A stretch of DNA of 34,973 nt from Planctomycetota bacterium (GCA_021413735.1 JAIOPV010000233.1:1-34973); one strand, 5' to 3'. Positions 9,470 through 17,944 are shown, numbered from the stretch's first letter. The notes: a model not told the origin generated them from the sequence alone. A program made the numbers and translations.

Positions 9470-9483
9470 GGCGGATCTTGTCA

Positions 9484-9535
9484 GAGCCCGAGCGCCAAGC
9501 GAGGGTCAACGCACCCTCGCTTGGCGCTCGGGCTC
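9484..9535. repeat. Perfect 22-bp inverted repeat
   Basis: Arms at 9484-9505 and 9514-9535 match exactly, with an 8-nt loop. The arm core is AGCGCCAAGCGAGGG. It follows the DUF1080 stop at 9469 and precedes the helicase gene, so it can form a very stable terminator-like hairpin, but there is no T-run. Its sequence differs from the other palindromes in the window, so it is probably a separate repeat family. Confidence 0.85.
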
Positions 9536-9647
9536 CGACGAATTGTTTATCGACGGTCCGCTTCCGACACCATTTCTCGCACCTTGCACTGTGTCGAAGT
9601 GCTGTTCGGTCGTTAATCTGGTCATTGGCAAACACCCGAGGCAAGCC

Positions 9648-12170
9648 ATGACCCCGGCCGAACAGCGTTCCGAACTCGCGTCGAAGTATCTCGATCAGCT
9701 CCCGTATCCGCCGTACCCCGTGCAGGAAGAAGCTCTGCTCGCGTGGTTCACGGCGGACCAGGGGGTGATGGTCTGCGCGCCGACAGGCACCGGCAAGACG
9801 CTCATCGCTCAGGCGGCGCTTTACGAAGCTCTCCACACCAACACCGTCGCATATTACACGACGCCGCTGATCGCGCTTACCGAACAGAAGTTCGCGGAGT
9901 TGCAGGTTCAGGCCGTGCGATGGGGCTTCAAGGCCGAGGATGTCGGGCTTGTCACCGGTAACCGCAAGGTGAACCAGAACGCCCGTGTGCTGGTCGTCGT
10001 GGCGGAAATCCTGCTGAACCGCTTGCTCCACGCCGAGGGCTTCGACTTCTCGCACGTCTCCGCGGTCGTGATGGACGAGTTCCACAGCTTCGCTGACCCG
10101 GAACGCGGCATCGTCTGGGAACTGTCGCTGAACATGTTGCCGAAGCACGTTCGCCTGCTGCTGCTGTCGGCGACCGTTGGCAACTCCATCGAGTTCATCA
10201 ACTGGATGGATCGCGTTCACGGTCGAAAAGTGGAACTGGTCGAGGGTCGCGAGCGCAAGATTCCGCTGACGTATCGCTGGGTGCCGGATCAATTCCTGAA
10301 TGAACTCCTCGTCGATATGGCGAAGGGCGACGACGCCACCCGCAAGACGCCGGCGCTCGTGTTCGCCTTCAACCGCGATGAATGTTGGAGCGTGGCCGAG
10401 CAACTCAAGGGGCTCGACCTGATGAACGCTGCCCAGAAGGCGGCGCTCAACAAGGAGTGCGATCTGCTCGAATGGCCACAAGGCGTGGGCCCAAAGTTGA
10501 AGCAGATGCTTCGCCGGGGCGTTGGCGTTCACCATGCGGGACTGCTGCCGAAGTATCGTCGTGTGGTCGAAGACCTGTTCGAGAAGAAGCTGCTGTCGGT
10601 GGCGCTCTGCACGGAAACGCTCGCGGCCGGGATCAACTTGCCCGCACGTTCGGTCGTGGTCACGAGTCTGGTGAAGGGACCGTTCGGCAAGGAAAAGCTG
10701 ATCGACCCGAGTTCGGCACACCAGATCTTCGGGCGGGCGGGTCGCCCACAGTATGACACGGAGGGCTTCGTATTCGCGTATCCGCACGAGGACGATGTGC
10801 GAATCCTTCGCTGGAAACAGCAGTACGACCAGATTCCAGAGAACACGAAAGACCCGGGCTTGCTCAAGGCGAAGAAGTCGCTTCTGAAGAAGAAGCCGAC
10901 GCGGAACTCACAGAAGAAATACTGGACCGAGACCGACTTCGAGAAGCTCAAGAATGCAAGCCCGGCGAGGCTCTACAGCAAGGGGCCGTTGCCGTGGCGA
11001 CTGCTGGCGTACCTGCTGAAGATATCGCCGGATGTGGAGAAGATTCGCAGCGTCGTTCGCAAGCGGTTGTTGGATCAGCCGCGTGTCGAAGCTGGCATGA
11101 AGCAGCTCAATCGGATGCTTATCACGCTGCACAACAAGGGGTTCCTGGTTCTCGATCCGCCACCCCCAGCGCCGGAGGAACCGGGAACCAAGGGTCTGCT
11201 GTCAGGAGTCGGAAGTCCGGAGGCAAGTTCCGACAAGCAGGAAGCTCCAAAGCCGGAAGCGACGAAGGGACTGATCTTCGACATGACGCCAAGGCGAGCG
11301 GGGGACGTCAGTCCCCCGGTGGCACTCCCAACAACCGGAGGGTTGACGCCCCCCGCCTCGCCCAGCGTTCCCGCACGCCCCGAATATGTGCCGGTCACGG
11401 CCACGCCGACGTCCGCACTCGACAAACTGCTCGTGTTCCGTGCGTGTCATCCGCTGTACGGGGCATATCTCGTCGAACTCATGGCGAAGGCGAGCCGCGA
11501 GGAACGGATTCAGCTTCTCGAAAGCGTGCTGGAGTTGCCGCGACCGCTTCTGAAGTATGTGCGGGTGCCGTGGGAACTGCCGCCGGGTCCGCTGCAAACG
11601 GAGAAGCTCGATCCCGAACTGATTAACAAAGGGCTTCTCACCGCGAAGGTGCCACCCCCTCCCGGTGAAGAAGAGGAAGAAGAGGAGTTCGTGCCGTGGG
11701 ACGAGCGACCACCGCTGCTCGCCGAAAAGGCACGCATGTTGTTCGATTCGCAGTATCCGGAAGTGTCGGACTTCAACACGACGGCGGTTTGGGCTGCCGG
11801 CGAAGTGCTGAACTACGGCAACTTCAACACGTTCGTGACCACGAAAGACCTGACGAAACAGGAAGGCTTGATCTTCAGGCACTTGCTGCGGTTGATCCTG
11901 CTCACGGAGGAGTTCGAGCAATTGACACCAGAGGGCGTGGAGCAAGCTGTCTGGCAGGCTGACCTGAAAGAGATCTCGGACAAGCTCGCCGACATTTGCC
12001 GCGCTGTCGATCCGACGAGCACGGAAGAGGCGATCAAGAAGGCACACGCGGCGGATGTGGTCGAAGGCGAAGAACACGCGAAGGCGGTCGTGGCGACAAC
12101 ACCGGAGGCACCGCCGCCGTCAGCGGAGCCTGAGGAAGAAGACGCATTCGGGGCGGGGATTGTGGATTAG
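9648..12170 (+). CDS. Ski2/HelY-like DExH-box helicase
   Basis: The 840-residue protein is a superfamily 2 helicase. Motif I is APTGTGKT (44-51), motif II DEFH (143-146), motif III SAT (174-176) and motif VI QIFGRAGRPQYD (about 359). FAFNRDECWSVAEQLK starts the second RecA domain, and GVGVHHAGLLPKYRRVVEDL is typical of the Ski2/HelY/Hel308 group. These act on structured RNA or DNA; the substrate here is unknown. The ATG at 9648 has GAGG about 6 nt upstream; an upstream extension to 9543 is unlikely. A Pro/Ser/Thr-rich linker of about residues 505-585 contains an imperfect palindrome translated in frame (11293-11362; own entry), and an acidic EEEEEEEF stretch follows later. The stop codon touches the repeat at 12170. 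Confidence 0.9.
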   Translation: MTPAEQRSELASKYLDQLPYPPYPVQEEALLAWFTADQGVMVCAPTGTGKTLIAQAALYEALHTNTVAYYTTPLIALTEQKFAELQVQAVRWGFKAEDVGLVTGNRKVNQNARVLVVVAEILLNRLLHAEGFDFSHVSAVVMDEFHSFADPERGIVWELSLNMLPKHVRLLLLSATVGNSIEFINWMDRVHGRKVELVEGRERKIPLTYRWVPDQFLNELLVDMAKGDDATRKTPALVFAFNRDECWSVAEQLKGLDLMNAAQKAALNKECDLLEWPQGVGPKLKQMLRRGVGVHHAGLLPKYRRVVEDLFEKKLLSVALCTETLAAGINLPARSVVVTSLVKGPFGKEKLIDPSSAHQIFGRAGRPQYDTEGFVFAYPHEDDVRILRWKQQYDQIPENTKDPGLLKAKKSLLKKKPTRNSQKKYWTETDFEKLKNASPARLYSKGPLPWRLLAYLLKISPDVEKIRSVVRKRLLDQPRVEAGMKQLNRMLITLHNKGFLVLDPPPPAPEEPGTKGLLSGVGSPEASSDKQEAPKPEATKGLIFDMTPRRAGDVSPPVALPTTGGLTPPASPSVPARPEYVPVTATPTSALDKLLVFRACHPLYGAYLVELMAKASREERIQLLESVLELPRPLLKYVRVPWELPPGPLQTEKLDPELINKGLLTAKVPPPPGEEEEEEEFVPWDERPPLLAEKARMLFDSQYPEVSDFNTTAVWAAGEVLNYGNFNTFVTTKDLTKQEGLIFRHLLRLILLTEEFEQLTPEGVEQAVWQADLKEISDKLADICRAVDPTSTEEAIKKAHAADVVEGEEHAKAVVATTPEAPPPSAEPEEEDAFGAGIVD
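11208..11234. repeat. Short palindrome in the helicase linker
   Basis: GTCGGAA (11208-11214) and TTCCGAC (11228-11234) form a 7-bp stem around a 13-nt loop. It is translated in frame as part of GVGSPEASSDK, about 60 nt before the larger in-frame palindrome. It could be a degraded repeat remnant or chance. Confidence 0.4.
11293..11362. repeat. Imperfect 28-bp palindrome inside the helicase coding sequence
   Basis: Arms at 11293-11320 and 11334-11362 are about 85% complementary (24 of 28 positions with one extra base). The left arm contains a perfect inner hairpin, GGGGGAC-GTCA-GTCCCCC. It is translated in frame as residues of about 549-572 (AGDVSPPVALPTTGG and LTPPASP) in a low-complexity linker, so it adds flexible sequence without breaking the reading frame. 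Confidence 0.7.
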
Positions 12171-12269
12171 TGTTGAGTGTTTGGTGTTTGGTGTTTCGAT
12201 ATGAAGCCCTTCAATCGCGAACGCAGCACCAGCCACCCAACTAAACACGAAACACCAAACACTCAACAC
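12170..12269. repeat. Inverted repeat of GTGTTTGGTGTTT type between helicase and purU
   Basis: A 20-nt arm at 12170-12189 is exactly complementary to 12250-12269, separated by 60 nt. The left arm continues with a direct tandem of TTTGGTG units to 12197. The first base is the last base of the helicase stop codon, and the right arm ends 7 nt before the purU ATG, so the repeat forms almost the whole intergenic region and the purU leader. Confidence 0.75.
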
Positions 12270-12276
12270 CAAAACG

Positions 12277-13131
12277 ATGAAGAACACCGCCGTACTGCTC
12301 ATCACCTGCCCGGACCGCAAGGGCATCGTCGCGGGGGTCGCCGAGTTCCTGTACAAGCACGACGCCAACATCCTCCACGCCGATCAGCACCAGGACGCGG
12401 AAGGCAAACTCTTCCTCATGCGAGTCGAGTGGGATCTCGCGGGCTTCGGCCTCGACCTCGCCGAGTTCCCACGCCGATTCGCTCCGCTCGCCGACCGCTT
12501 CGAGATGCGCTGGCGACTAGAGCATTCCAAGCATCCGCTGCGGGTCGCGCTGTTCGTGTCGAAGTACGACCACTGCCTGATGGACTTGCTGTATCGGCAC
12601 AAGACCGGCGAGTTGCCGTGCGAGATACCGTTGATTGTCGCGAACCACCCCGACGCCGAAAAATGGGGCAAGTTCTACGACGTGCCGTTCCACTGCATCC
12701 CGATCCCTGCTGGTGGCAAAGAGGCCGGTGAAAAGGCGCAACTCGATCTGCTCGCGGCCGAGAAGATCGACCTCGTCGTGATGGCTCGCTACATGCAGAT
12801 CTTGTCGAAGGAGTTCATCACGCGGTACCCGCAGCGAATCATCAACGTTCACCACTCGTTCCTGCCGGCGTTCATGGGAGCGAAGCCGTACCACCGTGCG
12901 TTTGAACGCGGCGTGAAGTTGATTGGCGCAACGAGTCACTACGCTACGGAAGACCTCGACGAAGGCCCGATCATCGAGCAGGATGTCGTTCGCATCTCGC
13001 ACCGCGACGGCCTCGAAGACCTGCTCGAAAAGGGTCGCGATCTGGAAAAGGTGGTGCTATCGCGGGCCGTGCGCTGGCACATCGACCACCGCATCCTCGT
13101 CTACGATCGCAAAACCGTCGTGTTCGATTGA
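12277..13131 (+). CDS. purU: Formyltetrahydrofolate deformylase
   Basis: The 284-residue enzyme hydrolyses 10-formyl-tetrahydrofolate to tetrahydrofolate and formate, supplying formate for purine synthesis and balancing one-carbon pools. An N-terminal ACT domain (LLITCPDRKGIVAGVAEFL, residues 5-23) is followed by a formyltransferase-type catalytic domain from about residue 85. Catalytic features are present: INVHHSFLPAFMGAKPYH, then GATSHYATEDLDEGPIIEQD, containing the conserved His and Asp. The length is normal for PurU. No Shine-Dalgarno is visible because the leader is the right arm of the repeat at 12170-12269. The stop overlaps the region just upstream of the permease gene, so the two are probably co-transcribed. 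Confidence 0.95.
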   Translation: MKNTAVLLITCPDRKGIVAGVAEFLYKHDANILHADQHQDAEGKLFLMRVEWDLAGFGLDLAEFPRRFAPLADRFEMRWRLEHSKHPLRVALFVSKYDHCLMDLLYRHKTGELPCEIPLIVANHPDAEKWGKFYDVPFHCIPIPAGGKEAGEKAQLDLLAAEKIDLVVMARYMQILSKEFITRYPQRIINVHHSFLPAFMGAKPYHRAFERGVKLIGATSHYATEDLDEGPIIEQDVVRISHRDGLEDLLEKGRDLEKVVLSRAVRWHIDHRILVYDRKTVVFD

Positions 13132-13172
13132 GCGGTGGCGACGCTCTCGGCGTTCGCGTATCATCGCCTGAC

Positions 13173-14678
13173 ATGCAACCAACACCAACACCGCAATCGC
13201 TGCCCCGCGTCCTCGGGCTATGGATGACGACGGCCATTGTCGTTGGCACCGTCATTGGCTCGGGGGTCTTCAAGAAGGGTCGCATCGTCTCGGAGAACGT
13301 ACCCGAGTTCGGCCTTGCGATGGTCGTGTGGGTTCTCGGTGGCGTGCTCGCGTTACTCGGGGCGCTCGCACTTTCCGAAGTGGCCGTGCTGATGCCCCGT
13401 GCCGGCGGAAACTATGTCTTCCTTCGCGAAGCCTACGGCCGGCTGGCCGGGTTCCTCTACGGGTGGGTCGAGTTCTGGATCATCCGTGCGGCGTCGATCG
13501 CGGCCCTCGCCACGATGTTCACTGAGTCATTTCACGATGCACTGAAGCAAGCACTGTACCCCGGCGAGAAAGTGGAGTTGATCGCGTTCTGGCCGCGGCA
13601 ACTCCTCACCGCGTTCGTGATCGTCGGACTCGCGGCGGTGAACGCACGCGGTACGCGGCTCGGCGGTGGCCTTCAGTTCTTCATCACGATTCTGAAGGTT
13701 GGCTCGCTGCTGTTCATCATCGCGTTGCCGTTCGCGGTGTATGCCTTCGTCTCGGAACCGACATATCCGCCGAAGCTCGAACACCTCTCGCCGACGTGGC
13801 CGCCAGATTTCTTGGGCATCAACTGGGGTAAATTCGGCACCGCGTTGATCGGTGTGCTGTGGGCATATCACGGGTGGATGGCGATTGCCCCCGTCGCGGA
13901 GGAAGTGAAGAACCCACAACGGAACATCCCGCTCGGTTTGCTGGGTGGCGTGATGCTGCTCATCGGCCTCTATTGCGGAGCGAACATTGCTTACGATCTG
14001 GTGCTGCCGCGGGATGCGATCATTGCGAAGGATGAACGCGGTGAACTCTCGACAACGCCGCTCGCCACGCAGTTCTTTCTCGCGTTGATCGGTCCAATCG
14101 GAGCCGTGGTTGCGTCTGCAATTATCATGACATCGGTGTTCGGCGCGTTGAACGGTAACCTGCTCGTCGGCCCGCGACTGCTCTACGCGATGGGCAAAGA
14201 CGGCCTCGCTCCCCGGCGACTGAGCGACATTCATCCACGCTACGAAACCCCAGTTCTCGCCACGATCGTGCTCACGGTGTGGTCGGTGTTGCTGGTGCTG
14301 GGAGTCGGAGCGCTGACGCAATACACGGTTCCCGTCATCCCGCTCGGATTCACCGAACTCGACCTGAATCTTCAGAAGGGAAAGTCTCCGTTCGACGTGA
14401 TGACCGACTTCGCGGTCTTCGGCTCGGTCACATTCGAGACGCTTGCCGTGGCGTCGATCTTCGTGTTCCGCCGACGCATTCCGATCACGCCGGAGAATCG
14501 CCCGTATCGCTGTTGGGGCTATCCCCTCGTGCCGCTGCTTTACATTGCGGGCATGGGTGCGGTGATCTTCACGTTCTTCGCGACTCCAGAATCCCGCAGC
14601 GAAGCGTTCATCGGCGTCGGCTTCATCGGTCTGGGTGCCGTCGTGTATGGCGTGCTGTTCCGCAGGCGCACGAAATGA
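13173..14678 (+). CDS. APC-superfamily amino acid permease
   Basis: The 501-residue protein is a multi-pass inner-membrane transporter, probably of amino acids. The first helix has the APC signature VVGTVIGSGVFKKG, followed by VLGGVLALLGALALSEVAVLMPRAGGNYVFLREAYG, read here as two pieces of the conserved helix 2 region (LALSEVAVLMPRAGGNY). About 12 hydrophobic segments can be counted to the C-terminus. The ATG at 13173 is chosen because upstream codons do not look like protein; its ribosome-binding site is weak. It lies 41 nt after purU, and its stop overlaps the next gene by ATGA (14675-14678). The substrate cannot be inferred. Confidence 0.9.
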   Translation: MQPTPTPQSLPRVLGLWMTTAIVVGTVIGSGVFKKGRIVSENVPEFGLAMVVWVLGGVLALLGALALSEVAVLMPRAGGNYVFLREAYGRLAGFLYGWVEFWIIRAASIAALATMFTESFHDALKQALYPGEKVELIAFWPRQLLTAFVIVGLAAVNARGTRLGGGLQFFITILKVGSLLFIIALPFAVYAFVSEPTYPPKLEHLSPTWPPDFLGINWGKFGTALIGVLWAYHGWMAIAPVAEEVKNPQRNIPLGLLGGVMLLIGLYCGANIAYDLVLPRDAIIAKDERGELSTTPLATQFFLALIGPIGAVVASAIIMTSVFGALNGNLLVGPRLLYAMGKDGLAPRRLSDIHPRYETPVLATIVLTVWSVLLVLGVGALTQYTVPVIPLGFTELDLNLQKGKSPFDVMTDFAVFGSVTFETLAVASIFVFRRRIPITPENRPYRCWGYPLVPLLYIAGMGAVIFTFFATPESRSEAFIGVGFIGLGAVVYGVLFRRRTK

Positions 14679-15421
14679 CTGACTGGCTAACGCAACTCGA
14701 AACAGACGGCTTCACGCTGTTACTAGGCGTGCTGACCCCTTACGAGATCGCGACCGCGCTGGCTGAGTGGGATGAAGTCTGCCGGCTGAACGCGAACAAT
14801 CCCGCGATTCTTGCCAACGACGGCCCCGCATACGGAGCGAGGAATCTTCTCCAACTTTGGCCGCGTGTGATGGAACTGGCCAACAAGCCTCGTTTACGCG
14901 GGCCGCTGCTCGACCTGTTGGGAGCGAACGCGGGCGTCGTGCGGGGGTTGTTCTTCGACAAACCCCCAGGGCACACATGGGCGTTGCCGTGGCACAAGGA
15001 CTACAGCATCGCGATTGCCGAACACCTCGGCGGCGACATCTTCACAAAGCCGACTACGAAGGCCGGCGTACCGCATGTGATGGCGTCGGCGGAGTTGCTT
15101 CACGCAATGGTGACGGCACGAATTCACCTCGACGAAGTGACACCAGACAACGGGCCGCTGCGAGTGATTCCTGGGTCGCACCGACAGTTTGAGATGGGCC
15201 GCGACGACCCACGGGAGCCCGTCGCGATTTGCTGCGCCGCGGGTGATGTGTTGCTGATGCGGCCACTGCTGACTCATTCGAGTGGCCATAGCAAAACCGA
15301 GGCGAATCTGCACCGCCGCATCATTCATCTCGAATGTGCCACGTCATTGGCCTTGCCGGGTGGTTATCGCTGGCATTCGTTTCAACCGCTCGCCGATTCT
15401 CATACATTTCCTTGCCAGTAA
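14675..15421 (+). CDS. Phytanoyl-CoA dioxygenase (PhyH) family protein
   Basis: The 248-residue protein is a likely non-haem Fe(II)/2-oxoglutarate-dependent oxygenase. The iron-binding pair is in WHKDYS (HxD). The distal His is in LTHSSGHS, and the 2-oxoglutarate-binding Arg is probably in RRIIHLE. GPLRVIPGSHRQF is a typical PhyH motif between the metal ligands. The start ATGA overlaps the permease stop, indicating translational coupling, so the permease may supply or export the small molecule that this enzyme hydroxylates. That link is inference. The substrate is unknown. Confidence 0.88.
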   Translation: MTDWLTQLETDGFTLLLGVLTPYEIATALAEWDEVCRLNANNPAILANDGPAYGARNLLQLWPRVMELANKPRLRGPLLDLLGANAGVVRGLFFDKPPGHTWALPWHKDYSIAIAEHLGGDIFTKPTTKAGVPHVMASAELLHAMVTARIHLDEVTPDNGPLRVIPGSHRQFEMGRDDPREPVAICCAAGDVLLMRPLLTHSSGHSKTEANLHRRIIHLECATSLALPGGYRWHSFQPLADSHTFPCQ

Positions 15422-15493
15422 ATAACGCTTTCCGATTCCTATGAGGTTCATAACAACAAGACTGCCCACTTACTTGTCACCAGGAGTTGGCCC

Positions 15494-16123
15494 ATGTCGA
15501 TGCTCGAGCACAATCTGTTTGTGGTTTCGGAGAAGACGAAGTTCTTCTCCTCGAATGGTGCCTACGAAATTCGCGACAGCGAGGGGAACGTCCTCGGCAC
15601 CGCAGTGCAAACTACCGGACTGATGGCGAAGCTCATCGGCATGGCGAAGGGGCCACCCTCGACGAAGATCGAGTTTAAGGAAGCGGGTAGCGAAGCGCCC
15701 GTCTTTACGCTTCGCCGACGTGGGTTCCTCTTCAAGAAGATTGAGCTGATCGACGGCAAGGGTACGGTGCTTGGGCGGTACAAGTCGAAGCGATTCAGCC
15801 TCAGTGGTGGCTTCCACGTTTACGACGAGAGCGGTAAGCACATCGCCGAGATTCGCGGCAAGATGATGAAGTTCGAATACACGTTCTTCACACCAGACGG
15901 CAAAACTGAGATGGGCAAGGTGTCGAAGAAGTGGGGTGGTGCGATGAAGGAGTTGTTCACCTCTGCGGACACCTATGGGGTTGAGATCAAGCCAGCCTTC
16001 GCGGAGAACACGAAAGCCAAGATGCTGATTCTTGGGGCTGCCGTGGCGATTGACTGCTTGATGGGTGCCAAAGGTGGGGCTGTCGCCGCAGCTGGTGGCG
16101 AAGAAGCCGAATCGGAAGACTGA
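15494..16123 (+). CDS. LURP-one/scramblase-like (Tubby C-terminal fold) protein
   Basis: The 209-residue protein resembles the LURP-one-related/phospholipid scramblase-like family: an N-terminal HNLFVVSEKTKFFSSNGAYE, then YEIRDSEGNVLGTA, FTLRRRGFLFKKIELIDGKG, GGFHVYDESGKHIAEIRG, and a hydrophobic C-terminal segment MLILGAAVAIDCLMG followed by a Gly/Ala/acidic tail. The fold is a 12-strand barrel around a hydrophobic helix; the C-terminal helix here fits that. The function in bacteria is not known. AGGAG lies about 8 nt before the ATG. It is 72 nt after the PhyH gene on the same strand. Confidence 0.75.
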   Translation: MSMLEHNLFVVSEKTKFFSSNGAYEIRDSEGNVLGTAVQTTGLMAKLIGMAKGPPSTKIEFKEAGSEAPVFTLRRRGFLFKKIELIDGKGTVLGRYKSKRFSLSGGFHVYDESGKHIAEIRGKMMKFEYTFFTPDGKTEMGKVSKKWGGAMKELFTSADTYGVEIKPAFAENTKAKMLILGAAVAIDCLMGAKGGAVAAAGGEEAESED

Positions 16124-16137
16124 GAACGAATCTTGTG

Positions 16138-16162
16138 CCTCGGCCAATGCAACCGGCCGGGG
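16138..16162 (+). terminator. Weak terminator-like hairpin after the LURP-one gene
   Basis: CCTCGGCC (16138-16145) pairs with GGCCGGGG (16155-16162) with one G-T pair and a 9-nt loop, 15 nt after the stop codon at 16123. The following TATCTGTTG is only moderately T-rich, so termination is a guess. Confidence 0.35.
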
Positions 16163-16188
16163 TATCTGTTGAGACAACGGGGTGACTT

Positions 16189-17262
16189 GTGCTGACCGCT
16201 GAAGGTTGCCGACTTCGCCGGAAGCGGTTGCTCGATCGTCTGAACTCCACCGACGCGATCGTTCTCGCCGATCCGGTTCATCTGCGGTATTTCGCGAACT
16301 TCCACGTTGAAGCCATCAGCCAACACGCGGACTTCGGCGGGCTGCTCATCATCCGCCCGGATGGTCACGCGAGCCTCTTCCACGATAGTCGCCTCCCGAG
16401 CACGGTGCTCGCGGCTCACGTCGATGAACGCACGCCCGTGTCGTGGTACACCGGTCAGGAACCCGGCCGCGGCGTGCGTCAACTTCTGTTGCGTTCTATT
16501 CTCGACGCGAACGGCGGTCGCATTCATGATTCACTCGCCGACCCGTTCTCGCCGCAACTCTTCGACATCACGAGCGAACTGCGGCGACGCAAAGACCCCG
16601 ACGAAATCGAACTGCTGAAGACGTGCATGCGAGCGACTGAAGCCGGGCATACCTGGGGTCGTGCGAACATCCGTGCCGGCATGACCGAACTGGATTTCTA
16701 CAGCGGCGTGGCGGCGGCAAGTCAGGCGGCGCTCGGGCACTGGGCGGTGGTGTACGGCGACTTCGCGATCACCAACGGCACGAAACGCGGCGGTCCGCCG
16801 AGCATGCGAGTGTTGAAGAACGGCGAGACGTTCATTCTCGATTTCTCGGTGATCGTGCAGGGTTACCGCAGCGACTTCACGACCACGCTCGTGGTTGGTG
16901 GCGAACCGACTGCCGAGCAAACGCGGCTCTTCAAGCTGTGCGTGGATGCGATGGCGTCCGGCGAACGCGAGATGAAAGCCGGTGCAAAGTGCCAGACGGT
17001 TTACGATGCGATTCGCGGCGTGTTCGCGGCCGCAGGCGTGGCGGATTACTTCATGACGCACGCGGGTCACGGGCTTGGCGTGATGCACCCCGAAGCGCCG
17101 TTCATCGTGCGGCACTCCACGGAAACGCTGATCGCTGGCGATGTCGTGACGCTCGAACCTGGCCTGTACATCGGCGACATCGGCATCCGCATCGAGCACA
17201 ATTACCGCATCACCGACGCCGGCTATGAGCGACTCAGCAACCACACGATTGCATTGGTGTGA
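16189..17262 (+). CDS. M24-family Xaa-Pro peptidase
   Basis: The 357-residue protein has a creatinase-type N-terminal domain (about 1-130: DAIVLADPVHLRYFANFHVE) and a pita-bread M24 metallopeptidase domain. The metal ligands are recognisable: ILDFSVIVQGYRSDFTTT (two Asp), HAGHGLGVMHPEAP (His), TLEPGLYI (Glu) and IRIEHNYRI (Glu). It is probably a cytoplasmic aminopeptidase P/prolidase that cleaves X-Pro bonds. Translation probably begins at GTG 16189, with GGGGTG about 6 nt upstream. It ends 4 nt from the end of the convergent DUF1080 gene. Confidence 0.93.
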   Translation: MLTAEGCRLRRKRLLDRLNSTDAIVLADPVHLRYFANFHVEAISQHADFGGLLIIRPDGHASLFHDSRLPSTVLAAHVDERTPVSWYTGQEPGRGVRQLLLRSILDANGGRIHDSLADPFSPQLFDITSELRRRKDPDEIELLKTCMRATEAGHTWGRANIRAGMTELDFYSGVAAASQAALGHWAVVYGDFAITNGTKRGGPPSMRVLKNGETFILDFSVIVQGYRSDFTTTLVVGGEPTAEQTRLFKLCVDAMASGEREMKAGAKCQTVYDAIRGVFAAAGVADYFMTHAGHGLGVMHPEAPFIVRHSTETLIAGDVVTLEPGLYIGDIGIRIEHNYRITDAGYERLSNHTIALV

Positions 17263-17266
17263 GCGG

Positions 17267-17923
17267 TCATTTCAGCGATTTGATGACGATGTCCTTGAAG
17301 TAAATCTCGGCACCCTCCGATTGCAACGCGATGCGGCCCTTTGTGAAGTTGCAGTTCGTGCCCTCGTTCACCTTCACGCCATTCACGACGAACGTGATGT
17401 CGCCACCCTTGCAGGTGATCTCGCACTCGTTCCACTCGCCGAGCTTCTTCTCGACAGGTTCCTTCGTCTCGATCCGGAAGAAACGGCGTTCGAGCTTCGG
17501 GTCCTGGCGTGACTTCTCCACGTCGAGCTTCGCGTCTGGCGGATTCGTCAGCAGCAAATCCCCTGCCCGCCCCGTCAGCAGCTGCGCCTCAATCGACGTC
17601 GGCCAATACTTCTCGTCCTGAACGTGAAGCAGGACGCCGCTGTTGCCGCCCTTGCCGTCAGCGGGGAACTTCCACTTCAGGCGTAGCACGTAGTCGCCGT
17701 AGACCTTCTCGGTGACCGCGCAGCCGTTCGGCTTGCCCGCACAGCGAATCGTGCCGTCTACCACCGACCACGTTTCTTTCGGGTCGGCTTTCTTGCCGTC
17801 CTTGTCGGGCTTCACGATAAACGTCCATCCCGCGAGGGATTTGCCGTCGAAGAGCGGCGCGAACTCCGGTTCCGCGGCAGCAACGGCAGGCACGAAGGCG
17901 ACGAAGAAGAGCAGCGAACGCAT
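17267..17923 (-). CDS. Secreted DUF1080 protein
   Basis: The 218-residue product has a signal peptide (MRSLLFFVAFVPAVAAAEP, cleavage near residue 17) and the DUF1080 fold from the start of the mature protein: FAPLFDGKSLAGWTF, ETWSVVDGTIRCAGKPNG, YVLRLKWKFPADGKGGNSG, YWPTSIEAQLLTGRAGDL, WNECEITCKGGDITFVVNG and GRIALQSEGAEIYFKDIVIK. This is the classic short form, closer to the family consensus than the copy at 8732. It is a candidate extracytoplasmic glycoside-acting enzyme with unknown substrate. GAGG precedes the ATG. It is the last gene of the tight minus-strand cluster DUF1501 > DUF1559 > DUF1080 (21-nt gap). Confidence 0.92.
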   Translation of the reverse strand: MRSLLFFVAFVPAVAAAEPEFAPLFDGKSLAGWTFIVKPDKDGKKADPKETWSVVDGTIRCAGKPNGCAVTEKVYGDYVLRLKWKFPADGKGGNSGVLLHVQDEKYWPTSIEAQLLTGRAGDLLLTNPPDAKLDVEKSRQDPKLERRFFRIETKEPVEKKLGEWNECEITCKGGDITFVVNGVKVNEGTNCNFTKGRIALQSEGAEIYFKDIVIKSLK

Positions 17924-17944
17924 GGGAACCTCGACGGAGAGGGG

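Noticed and set aside
9447-10787. 446-codon open frame on the minus strand over the helicase
   Set aside because: It is antisense to helicase motifs I-VI, lacks a ribosome-binding site and has composition typical of shadow frames.
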